Source: Jeotgalicoccus nanhaiensis
Lineage (GTDB): Bacteria > Bacillota > Bacilli > Staphylococcales > Salinicoccaceae
Length of the DNA: 64,000 bases
NCBI GenBank assembly: GCA_004570955.1
Contig: SPPL01000003.1
Span: forward strand, 1-64,000
Reading direction: 5' to 3'
Of this stretch, positions 57,937-64,000 are shown in pieces. The notes below the pieces were generated by a model. It was not told the origin of the DNA. It searched no databases and worked only from the letters and a program-made list of their open reading frames with translations. Numbering within the stretch: the first letter of the stretch is position 1; each line of letters starts with the position of its first letter. Both the position numbers and the translations under genes were made by a program.

Positions 57937-57974
57937 AAAAAAGACAAAAGCAGATTTCTGCTTTTGTCTTTTTT
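57937..57974. terminator. Bidirectional terminator after the DUF3100 operon
   Basis: An 18-bp perfect stem (57937-57954 with 57957-57974) starts with six A and ends with six T residues; it also serves the converging gene at 57973. Confidence 0.9.
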
Positions 57975-58368
57975 AAAATTTATCTTTAGAAAATTCTTTA
58001 TATCCCGTTACTTTTTGAGTCTCATAAAATTCTTTAAACCGTTTTAAAACGTCCTCATAACTGAGCCCATCGAGGTGATAAATTAATCCATGTTCCTTGG
58101 AATCTCTCGCCGGCAGTGCTTCGAAAGTATAACCTTCTTCTATTTTAATACACTGGATGACATCTACTTCAAGGTCGTAATTGTTGAATGATAATGTAGC
58201 AAAACTGTCTTCTTCTTCCACTATATCTTTTACTGCCCTTTCCACCTGAGGCCATGTCGGATTTTGAAAGTCATCCAGACCGGTGGACAATTCAGTATAA
58301 GGCTCCTGCGGCGGCTGTTCAGCTTCATTCTTGTCGTTATCTTGTTTCAAGAAATCAAATATTCCCAT
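57973..58368 (-). CDS. Hypothetical protein, acidic
   Basis: I do not recognise this 131-residue protein. It begins MGIFDFLKQDNDKNEAEQPP, a disordered acidic start, followed by a compact alpha/beta part with WPQVERAVKDIVEEEDSFATL and IKIEEGYTFEALPARDS. No signal peptide, membrane helix or known motif is evident. The ATG at 58368 follows AAGGAGTGTAATGAC; an upstream in-frame ATG lacks a ribosome site. It lies 31 bases after the cupin gene and may share its transcript. Confidence 0.65.
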   Translation of the reverse strand: MGIFDFLKQDNDKNEAEQPPQEPYTELSTGLDDFQNPTWPQVERAVKDIVEEEDSFATLSFNNYDLEVDVIQCIKIEEGYTFEALPARDSKEHGLIYHLDGLSYEDVLKRFKEFYETQKVTGYKEFSKDKF

Positions 58369-58399
58369 GTCATTACACTCCTTGTTAAATCCGAACAAT

Positions 58400-58912
58400 T
58401 TATACGTCTTGCCAATACTTAAACAGAGGACCGTCAATGCCAAATACAGGATCTTTATCAGGCATAGGGACCTTTCTTATATTCTTCAGTTTTTCTTCCC
58501 GCTCTTCTTTTTTACCGTAGCAGAAATCGTATTCTTTTCCGTCAGGGTATGCACCAAAGACAGAAAAGTCCGGGCTGCTCTCGATATTTTTATGACCAAA
58601 TCCCGCTGGTATAATCACAGCATCTCCCGCTCGCACATTAACTTTTGTTCCTTCCTCACCGCCGAGATGAAGTGTCGCAGTACCGCTGTCTATAACGATT
58701 ACTTCATGAGTTATACTGTGATAATGATGGTAAGGGGCCACTCCGCCCTGCCATATACCCCGCCAGTTGTTAGCACTTAATATCTTTTCTGTAACGTCAT
58801 GCTCTTCTATCACATTTTTATAATGCAGCAGCGGATAGCTTGCATTATTCGGTATCATACCATCGTCTGCATGTTTTAGAGACGTAATTTCAATATCTGC
58901 TGCTTTTCTCAA
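58400..58912 (-). CDS. Cupin-domain protein
   Basis: The 170-residue single-domain cupin has the two conserved motifs, GGVAPYHHYHSITHEVIVIDSG (His/His/Glu ligands) in motif 1 and PAGFGHKNIESS in motif 2. Such proteins can be dioxygenases, isomerases or binding proteins; no specific subtype can be assigned. The start is TTG (58912) with AGGAGG eight bases upstream. A small hypothetical gene follows. Confidence 0.8.
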   Translation of the reverse strand: MRKAADIEITSLKHADDGMIPNNASYPLLHYKNVIEEHDVTEKILSANNWRGIWQGGVAPYHHYHSITHEVIVIDSGTATLHLGGEEGTKVNVRAGDAVIIPAGFGHKNIESSPDFSVFGAYPDGKEYDFCYGKKEEREEKLKNIRKVPMPDKDPVFGIDGPLFKYWQDV

Positions 58913-58973
58913 AATATGACCTCCTGCAAATTTATATACTTATAGTTGCCCGTTTTACCGGTTGTGTAATCAT

Positions 58974-59013
58974 AAAAAATAAGCGGATGTCCAGCAACTG
59001 ACATCCACTTATT
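58974..59013 (-). terminator. Terminator after the BCCT transporter gene
   Basis: A 14-bp stem (58978-58991 with 59000-59013, one mismatch), followed by T residues on the minus strand. Confidence 0.85.
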
Positions 59014-59022
59014 AAAATTAGT

Positions 59023-60669
59023 TTAATTATCTTCTTTGCTCTGTGCTTCTATTTCCGGCGGCTGTTCATCCGGAAGTGTTTCTTCAAATGCTTCCCGTTT
59101 CTCTTCCAGTTCTTTTTGAGTTTCTTCTCTGTAGCCCGCTTCATAAACAAGCTGCTGTTTTTCGAGCTTGATTATGCCGTATTCGCTGCGTAATGCTTTA
59201 TACAGCGAGATTGCAAGCATAATAACTATAAAGGTGAACGGGAAGGCCGCAATAAGCATGGCCATTTCAAGCGCGCTAAGTCCGCCTGACAGTAACAGCA
59301 CCATTGCTGTACCAGCCAGAATACCGCCCCATACTAATTTAACTTTCAGCGGCGGATTTAGTGAACCGCCTGTTGTCAGCATACTCAGTACGAAAGTACC
59401 GCTGTCTGCTGATGTGACGAAGAATGATGCAATCAGTAAGATCGCAATACCCATAATCAGCGGTGCTGCCGGGTAATTTTCAAGGAAGGCGAATAATGCA
59501 ACTTCGTTCCCCTGCGTTTCTATCAGGCTGTATATTCCTCCGCCAAGCAGGTTGTCGGATTCAATACCTGCAACACCAAAGATTGCGAACCAGATTGCAC
59601 TGAATAATACCGGAACACCCATTACACCAATGATGAATTCACGGATAGTTCTGCCTCGTGAAACACGTGCGATGAAGCTGCCGACGAAAGCAGCCCAGCC
59701 GATCCACCATGCCCAGTAGAACAGTGTCCAATCATTCAGAAATCCTCTTTCACCAACAAATGAGTTCATATTAAAGGTCATGCTGATTAAGTTTTGCAAG
59801 TAGTTACCTGTATTTGTCATAAACGATTCGATCATTAATACTGTAGAACCAAATACAAATACGAACACCATTAAGGCAATCGCAATGACCACGTTCCCCA
59901 TACTTAAGTAGCGGATACCTTTGTTAACTCCTGTTGCGGCCGATGCAATAAAGGCAATAGTAATAATAATAACGACAATCATCTGTGTTATTAAGTTATT
60001 TTCTATCGCATCGAAGCTGTAGCTGAGCCCAGCTGTAATCTGCGTGGCACCGAGACCAAGTGAAGTTGCAATACCAAAAATTGTTCCGAATACAGCAATT
60101 ACATCAACTGTTGTACCCATCCAGCCTTTTGATCTGTCACCGATTAATGGTGACAGCGCTGAGCTCATTAAGAGCGGTGCATTATGTCTGAAGTTAAAGT
60201 ACGCAAGAGCCAGCCCCACTACTGCGTATACTGCCCACGGGTGAAGTCCCCAGTGGAACAAGGTAAATTGAAGTGCTTCCTGCTGCGCTGCAGCTGTACC
60301 GCCTTCTGTAATTGGCGGATTATGGAAGTGTGTCAGCGGTTCGTTGACACCGTAGAACACAAGCCCGACACCCATACCTGCTGTGAACAGGAATGAAAAC
60401 CAGGTGAAATAACTGTACTGTGCTTTCTCATCCTGCTTGCCTAAACGGATTTTCCCGTAAGGACTGATAACCAGATAAAGTGCAAAAATAACAAAACCGG
60501 TCATCGCGAGCATGTATACCCAGCCCAGTCTATTAGAAATGAAATCGTTAATAGCACCTAAGACCGACTCGACATTGGAGGGGAATATTGCACCCCATAA
60601 AATAAATATAAATGCGATAACAAGTGAAATATAGAAGACGGAAGTAACGGATGATCTTCTGTTTTTCAT
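59023..60669 (-). CDS. BCCT-family osmolyte transporter
   Basis: The 548-residue protein has 12 membrane helices and BCCT signatures: AGMGVGLVFYGVNEPLTHF near residue 90, and FYWAWWIGWAAFVGSFIARVSRGRTIREFIIGV. BCCT proteins take up glycine betaine, choline, carnitine or proline with Na+. The Gly-rich GMGVG in helix 3 is consistent with Na+-coupled OpuD/BetL-type carriers. The C-terminal tail is acidic and could sense osmolality. The ATG at 60669 follows AGGAGGCTATTTC; an upstream in-frame start 80 codons earlier is not credible. Confidence 0.9.
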   Translation of the reverse strand: MKNRRSSVTSVFYISLVIAFIFILWGAIFPSNVESVLGAINDFISNRLGWVYMLAMTGFVIFALYLVISPYGKIRLGKQDEKAQYSYFTWFSFLFTAGMGVGLVFYGVNEPLTHFHNPPITEGGTAAAQQEALQFTLFHWGLHPWAVYAVVGLALAYFNFRHNAPLLMSSALSPLIGDRSKGWMGTTVDVIAVFGTIFGIATSLGLGATQITAGLSYSFDAIENNLITQMIVVIIITIAFIASAATGVNKGIRYLSMGNVVIAIALMVFVFVFGSTVLMIESFMTNTGNYLQNLISMTFNMNSFVGERGFLNDWTLFYWAWWIGWAAFVGSFIARVSRGRTIREFIIGVMGVPVLFSAIWFAIFGVAGIESDNLLGGGIYSLIETQGNEVALFAFLENYPAAPLIMGIAILLIASFFVTSADSGTFVLSMLTTGGSLNPPLKVKLVWGGILAGTAMVLLLSGGLSALEMAMLIAAFPFTFIVIMLAISLYKALRSEYGIIKLEKQQLVYEAGYREETQKELEEKREAFEETLPDEQPPEIEAQSKEDN

Positions 60670-61128
60670 GAAATAGCCTCCTGATTTAGTTTTGACGTCC
60701 TGTACAAAGACATACTCAAACAAATATAGAGCAGACTCCATATTGCAGACGACTGAAAATTGTAAAACATACTGCTTTTTTGTGAGAAAAAAGATGGTAA
60801 ATGTCTGAACATCTCCACTAAAAAAAGAAAATTGAAAGATGATTGTAACAGGGTTTAAACTTTCGCCAAACCTGCGCTTTCTGCGAATAAAGATAAATCC
60901 GCACGACAAAGGGGATGGATATTACTTCAGTGCATTAAATGCATTGGACAACTAATAATGCTAACATGGATAGTTTTAAATTAAAACGGTACAAAAGTAT
61001 GAATGCGTTTTATATCTCCAACCAGTGTATATTTACAAAAATATTTCCCTGTTTTTTTCCTAATAAACCTGTTCAGCAGCACTTCTTTACAGAAATCAGA
61101 TGCAAACTTAAAAAGTTTCTATCTGATT
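60670..61128. other. 460-bp non-coding region upstream of the BCCT gene
   Basis: No gene of convincing quality is seen. It should hold the BCCT promoter; a weak minus-strand candidate is TTTACA with 17 bp to ATATGG near 60736-60764. A dyad at 61093-61130 (AGAAATCAGAT with inner AAACTT/AAGTTT) overlaps the 3' end of the neighbouring glycosylase gene and may be a terminator without a T tail. The stretch is unusually long for this window. Confidence 0.5.
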
Positions 61129-61593
61129 TCACTTTATATTGCAGCGAGGGGGGATTTTATCTTTTTGCCACTTAGCAAATAATAATTTTTTATAATGCTC
61201 GTAAACTGTTTCACCCTCTAACTTTTCATCTCCATAAACAAAGAAGGGAGGAATTTTATCAGACTTAAATTGAGATTTATGTTCTTTAACTGTCTCACCG
61301 AGCATTTCCAAATCTTTTTTGAATTCAATCGACCGCTTTCCGCCCCGCCGCTGATGTTCTTCATCAAGTATTGTAAGAAACTTATATGCATCAATTAGAT
61401 AAGGGTGACCTTCATTATAAATTGACTTTACAATTGGATGAGAAAGATAGCGGGTGTTCGTTTCAATAATTTTCATTTCACCAAGACATACTCTGATAAT
61501 CTGATACATCTCAAGCACCTGCTTAGATAAACGCCGGTTATCGAGAAACTGTGCACTGATTTTATGATTTTCATGTACTCTGAAAATTTGCAT
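61129..61593 (-). CDS. Pyrimidine dimer DNA glycosylase/endonuclease V-like protein
   Basis: The 154-residue protein resembles the pyrimidine-dimer DNA glycosylase family (T4 DenV relatives): the opening MQIFRVHENHKISAQFLDNRR and a segment ending in GHPYLIDAYKFLTILDEEHQRRGG. If active it would cut at UV-induced dimers. The assignment rests on pattern recall. It is followed downstream by a long non-coding stretch and preceded 16 bases away by an RluA-type gene on the same strand. Confidence 0.65.
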   Translation of the reverse strand: MQIFRVHENHKISAQFLDNRRLSKQVLEMYQIIRVCLGEMKIIETNTRYLSHPIVKSIYNEGHPYLIDAYKFLTILDEEHQRRGGKRSIEFKKDLEMLGETVKEHKSQFKSDKIPPFFVYGDEKLEGETVYEHYKKLLFAKWQKDKIPPRCNIK

Positions 61594-61608
61594 GGTTTCC
61601 TCCGCTTT

Positions 61609-62505
61609 CTACTTAAACCCTCTTGTAAACGATGCAGGTACCTCCGATTCAAATCTCATAATCTTGCCGCTCTCCGGATGTTTAAATTTAATCGCATTCG
61701 CATGCAGTCCCAGACGGCTAATGGTATTCATAGCAGAACCGTATTTTTTATCGCCGACGATCGGATGGCCGAGGTCCTGCATATGCACGCGAATCTGATT
61801 CTTTCTGCCTGTATCGAGGTTTACTTTTAATAATGAAAATTTGCGGTTTGTTTTCAACACTTTATAATGTGTAATTGCTTTTTGCCCGTGATTCGGTTTC
61901 GGACTCGAATGCATCATATATGTCTTATCTTCTGTCAGCCAGGAAGTGATGGTGCCGTCTTTTTTTACAGTTCCTTCAACAAGTGCAATATATGAACGTT
62001 CCTGCACTGTTTCAGTCCATGCTTTTTGCAGGCGCTGCTGAATCATTTTACTGCGCGCAAATATCATAACTCCTGAGGTATCCCTGTCCAGTCTGTGTAC
62101 AATAAATACACGATTATTCGGATGAATACTTTGAACATATTCCATCAGCTGCCTGTAAGCAGTCATCTGTTTTTCTTTCTTTGAGCCCATCGATAAAAGA
62201 CCGCTGTCTTTGTCGATAACAATGACAGCATCATCTTCATGAAGTACTTTCATACCTTTTAATTTTACACCTGAAGCCACACGCGTGCGTATCTGCACAA
62301 GGTCTCCCGGCTTCAGGATATCGTCAAACTGAGTAGTCGGTTTATCATTCACCACAATCTGGCCGCGCTTTAAAATACCTTTTACAGCGTTACGGCTTTT
62401 TGACGGCATGACTTTGAATAGAAATTCGAGGACTTCAGTCTGTTCCTTTACTGTCCACTCTTCATGACGCGGTGTATTTGGTTTATTTTTTGATTTTTTC
62501 TTCAT
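61609..62505 (-). CDS. RluA-family 23S rRNA pseudouridine synthase
   Basis: The 298-residue enzyme has an N-terminal S4 RNA-binding domain (SRNAVKGILKRGQIVVND) and the RluA catalytic motif VHRLDRDTSGVMIFARSK with the active Asp. The C-terminal sequence includes RKNQIRVHMQDLGHPIVGDKKYG. The 23S versus tRNA target is not determined. Ribosome site GAGGAATTTTAAG. Confidence 0.92.
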   Translation of the reverse strand: MKKKSKNKPNTPRHEEWTVKEQTEVLEFLFKVMPSKSRNAVKGILKRGQIVVNDKPTTQFDDILKPGDLVQIRTRVASGVKLKGMKVLHEDDAVIVIDKDSGLLSMGSKKEKQMTAYRQLMEYVQSIHPNNRVFIVHRLDRDTSGVMIFARSKMIQQRLQKAWTETVQERSYIALVEGTVKKDGTITSWLTEDKTYMMHSSPKPNHGQKAITHYKVLKTNRKFSLLKVNLDTGRKNQIRVHMQDLGHPIVGDKKYGSAMNTISRLGLHANAIKFKHPESGKIMRFESEVPASFTRGFK

Positions 62506-62599
62506 CTTAAAATTCCTCTGCTTTATCTTATTTAAATGCTTTCACGGTACTAAGCGGTTCTTCTATTGTACTTCGTATATTCCTTAATTACAGTAAAAT

Positions 62600-62642
62600 A
62601 TTCATATTTAAAAGCTTCCTGTCTAAATTCGGCAGGAAGCTT
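62600..62642 (-). terminator. Terminator after the SRPBCC gene
   Basis: An 11-bp perfect stem AAAGCTTCCTG/CAGGAAGCTTT (62610-62620 with 62632-62642), followed by TTTTAAATATG on the minus strand. Confidence 0.85.
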
Positions 62643-62663
62643 TCCCAAATAAATTAACTTTAT

Positions 62664-63104
62664 TTAATTTTCACTGATTACTGCTTCTTCAAATTTCTTC
62701 ATTTCCTTATTCATCACTGATTTAACAACAGGTTTCGCTGTCAGTACAAACATTCTGACACCTACGCTGCTTTCTATAGATGATTTCACGGTAAGTTCAG
62801 AGTATTCACCTTTGGATTCCACGTTAAATAACGTTGTTATAACGCCCTGTTTTAACCTGGTTTTCATTATAATCTTATTGTTATCAGCGTATTCGATGAT
62901 CTCATTTCTGAAACGGTAAGTCTTCTCTCTAACGCCGAGCGTTATTCTGAATTTAGTTCCTTTAGCACGTTTTCCTTTTGTACTATATTGAATATCTTTA
63001 AGAATACTGAATATATTTTTTAATTGCCTGTCATCATTTATGACTGCAAATACTTCTTCCGGTGATGCTTCCAGTTTGTCATTACGATAGCTGTATATAT
63101 CCAT
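62664..63104 (-). CDS. SRPBCC (START-like) domain protein
   Basis: The 146-residue protein has the SRPBCC fold outline: LEASPEEVFAVINDDRQLKNIF at the start, a beta-rich middle (GTKFRITLGVREKTYRFRNEII), and a C-terminal helix (VMNKEMKKFEEAVISEN). Such proteins bind hydrophobic ligands or act as cyclases or phosphatase activators; function cannot be stated. It is monocistronic with a good AGGTGACAGCAC ribosome site. Confidence 0.75.
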   Translation of the reverse strand: MDIYSYRNDKLEASPEEVFAVINDDRQLKNIFSILKDIQYSTKGKRAKGTKFRITLGVREKTYRFRNEIIEYADNNKIIMKTRLKQGVITTLFNVESKGEYSELTVKSSIESSVGVRMFVLTAKPVVKSVMNKEMKKFEEAVISEN

Positions 63105-63171
63105 GTGCTGTCACCTGCCTTTGTATTTATCTTTTCGTTACGACTATCTTTCGTTTTTTTTATCCTGTCAT

Positions 63172-64000
63172 TTAAAATGGTCCGAGATTAATCAGCACGG
63201 CGACTGTCAGAAGCACAAACGCTATTCCCGTCCATATTAAAAACAGCGGGAAAAACCACTTTGCCCATTTAATCCATGAAACTCCTGCTACAGCGAGACT
63301 GGCCATGAGCGGACCTGATGTCGGATATAATACATTTGAAAAACCATCACCGAACTGAAAGGCGAGAACACTGACCTGACGTGTAATACCTATCATGTCC
63401 GCGAGCGGTGTTTGAATCGGCATCATAATTGCTGCCTGCCCGCTTCCGGAGGGTACAAAGAAATTAAATACAGAGTTCATGATAAACATTCCGATTGCTG
63501 TTGCTACCGGCGGCAAGGCCGATAGAGGCTCAGATAATGCATTCACGAGTGTGTCTAGGATTTGACCGTTTTCCATGATTACGAGCACAGCTCTGGCCAG
63601 TCCGATAATCAGTGCACCATATACAAGGTTTTTACAGCCCTCTAAAAATGTAATAGCTATTGTATTGTAATTCATTCCTGCTATTATGCCTGCTATCAGT
63701 CCTATAATAACAAAAAATGCTGCCATATGATCTGTTGTCCATTGAAATTTAACTACCGCAAAGACGAAAAATATTAAAGCTGCACCAGTCCAAATTAAAA
63801 TCAGCTTATGCCGGCCGGAAAAATTTTCGTCAAAATTCAGTTCACTTTCTCCATCCTGCTCTATACCGATTAGGCTTCTCGACGGGTCATTTAATATTTT
63901 CTTACAGTAACGCCACGTATACCAGATTGTCACACCAACCAGAAGGACAAAAGCAATTAGCCTGAATACCATGCCGGAAAACAGCGGAAGTTCTGATATA
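63172..64000 (-). CDS. YfcC-family transporter, partial (runs off the right edge)
   Basis: The visible 276 residues form the C-terminal half of a YfcC/DcuC-like (C4-dicarboxylate or basic amino-acid) transporter: several membrane helices, NSVFNFFVPSGSGQAAIMMP and GDGFSNVLYPTSGPLMASLAV. The frame is open past an in-frame Met at 63972 to the edge (SELPLFSG upstream), and family members are about 460-500 residues, so the true start lies beyond the window. The transported substrate is unknown. Confidence 0.85.
   Translation of the reverse strand, partial: ISELPLFSGMVFRLIAFVLLVGVTIWYTWRYCKKILNDPSRSLIGIEQDGESELNFDENFSGRHKLILIWTGAALIFFVFAVVKFQWTTDHMAAFFVIIGLIAGIIAGMNYNTIAITFLEGCKNLVYGALIIGLARAVLVIMENGQILDTLVNALSEPLSALPPVATAIGMFIMNSVFNFFVPSGSGQAAIMMPIQTPLADMIGITRQVSVLAFQFGDGFSNVLYPTSGPLMASLAVAGVSWIKWAKWFFPLFLIWTGIAFVLLTVAVLINLGPF

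Noticed and set aside
59023-60909. Longer BCCT reading frame with an 80-codon N-terminal extension
   Set aside because: The extension has no ribosome site and is not transporter-like, whereas ATG at 60669 has AGGAGG at good spacing.
60939-61175. Plus-strand open frame in the 460-bp gap near the BCCT gene
   Set aside because: It has no ribosome site, unusual composition and no recognisable family; it also overlaps the 3' end of the glycosylase-like gene.

Overview
The window comes from a low-GC Gram-positive bacterium, most probably a member of the Staphylococcaceae outside the S. aureus group (a halotolerant Jeotgalicoccus/Salinicoccus-like lineage is my guess; the sequence does not settle the genus). 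The evidence is the rrn-recR-ebfC-dnaX-ffs order, a large Gram-positive SRP RNA with Alu domain, strong AAGGAGG ribosome binding sites, SigB-type promoters on stress genes, a DesK/DesR/Des system and a Zur-boxed second S14 gene. Most genes lie on the minus strand.

Layout. 1-5.3 kb: 5' end of a 16S rRNA gene with its promoter, the recR/ebfC/dnaX operon, SRP RNA, an acidic surface protein and an ABC ATPase. 5.3-12.1 kb: a lipoprotein, two paralogous SigB-type general stress genes, a Tat-exported GMC oxidoreductase pair, D-serine dehydratase. 12.1-20 kb: a VLRF1-type release factor, two MFS transporters, a PNPOx-like protein, a GNAT, and an Rrf2-controlled flavin oxidoreductase operon. 20-24.5 kb: a VOC protein, the membrane-fluidity system des-desK-desR with DesR-like dyads, and aspartate dehydrogenase. 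24.5-30.6 kb: an atypical Nramp-like transporter with an atypical ureohydrolase, NAD(P)HX dehydratase, MetY, a nitrilase-family amidase and a broken alpha/beta hydrolase.

30.6-38.7 kb: a HyuA/DUF917/DUF917/NCS1/TetR cassette bracketed by a 58-bp duplication of the 3' end of azlD, followed by azlCD, an XRE-cupin regulator and a nucleoside deoxyribosyltransferase.

38.7-53.5 kb is the most interesting part. It encodes what looks like a complete 4-hydroxyproline degradation pathway: epimerase, multi-subunit D-hydroxyproline dehydrogenase, DapA-family deaminase and ketoglutarate-semialdehyde dehydrogenase. The first half is wired to a locally encoded sigma-54 (rpoN), a PAS-AAA+-Fis enhancer-binding protein and two matching -24/-12 promoters. 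Sigma-54 is absent from the well-studied staphylococci, so this looks like a self-contained sigma-54 regulatory island. The second half (aldehyde dehydrogenase, XRE-cupin regulator, DapA-family enzyme) has a sigma-A promoter with a palindromic operator. An opine-dehydrogenase-like gene and a second NhaC-family transporter follow.

53.6-64 kb: Zn-independent S14 (Zur box), DUF2200, a SAP-domain protein, an M20 amidohydrolase with DUF3100 membrane proteins, a cupin protein, a BCCT osmolyte transporter, a pyrimidine-dimer glycosylase-like protein, an RluA-type pseudouridine synthase, an SRPBCC protein and a partial YfcC-family transporter running off the right edge.
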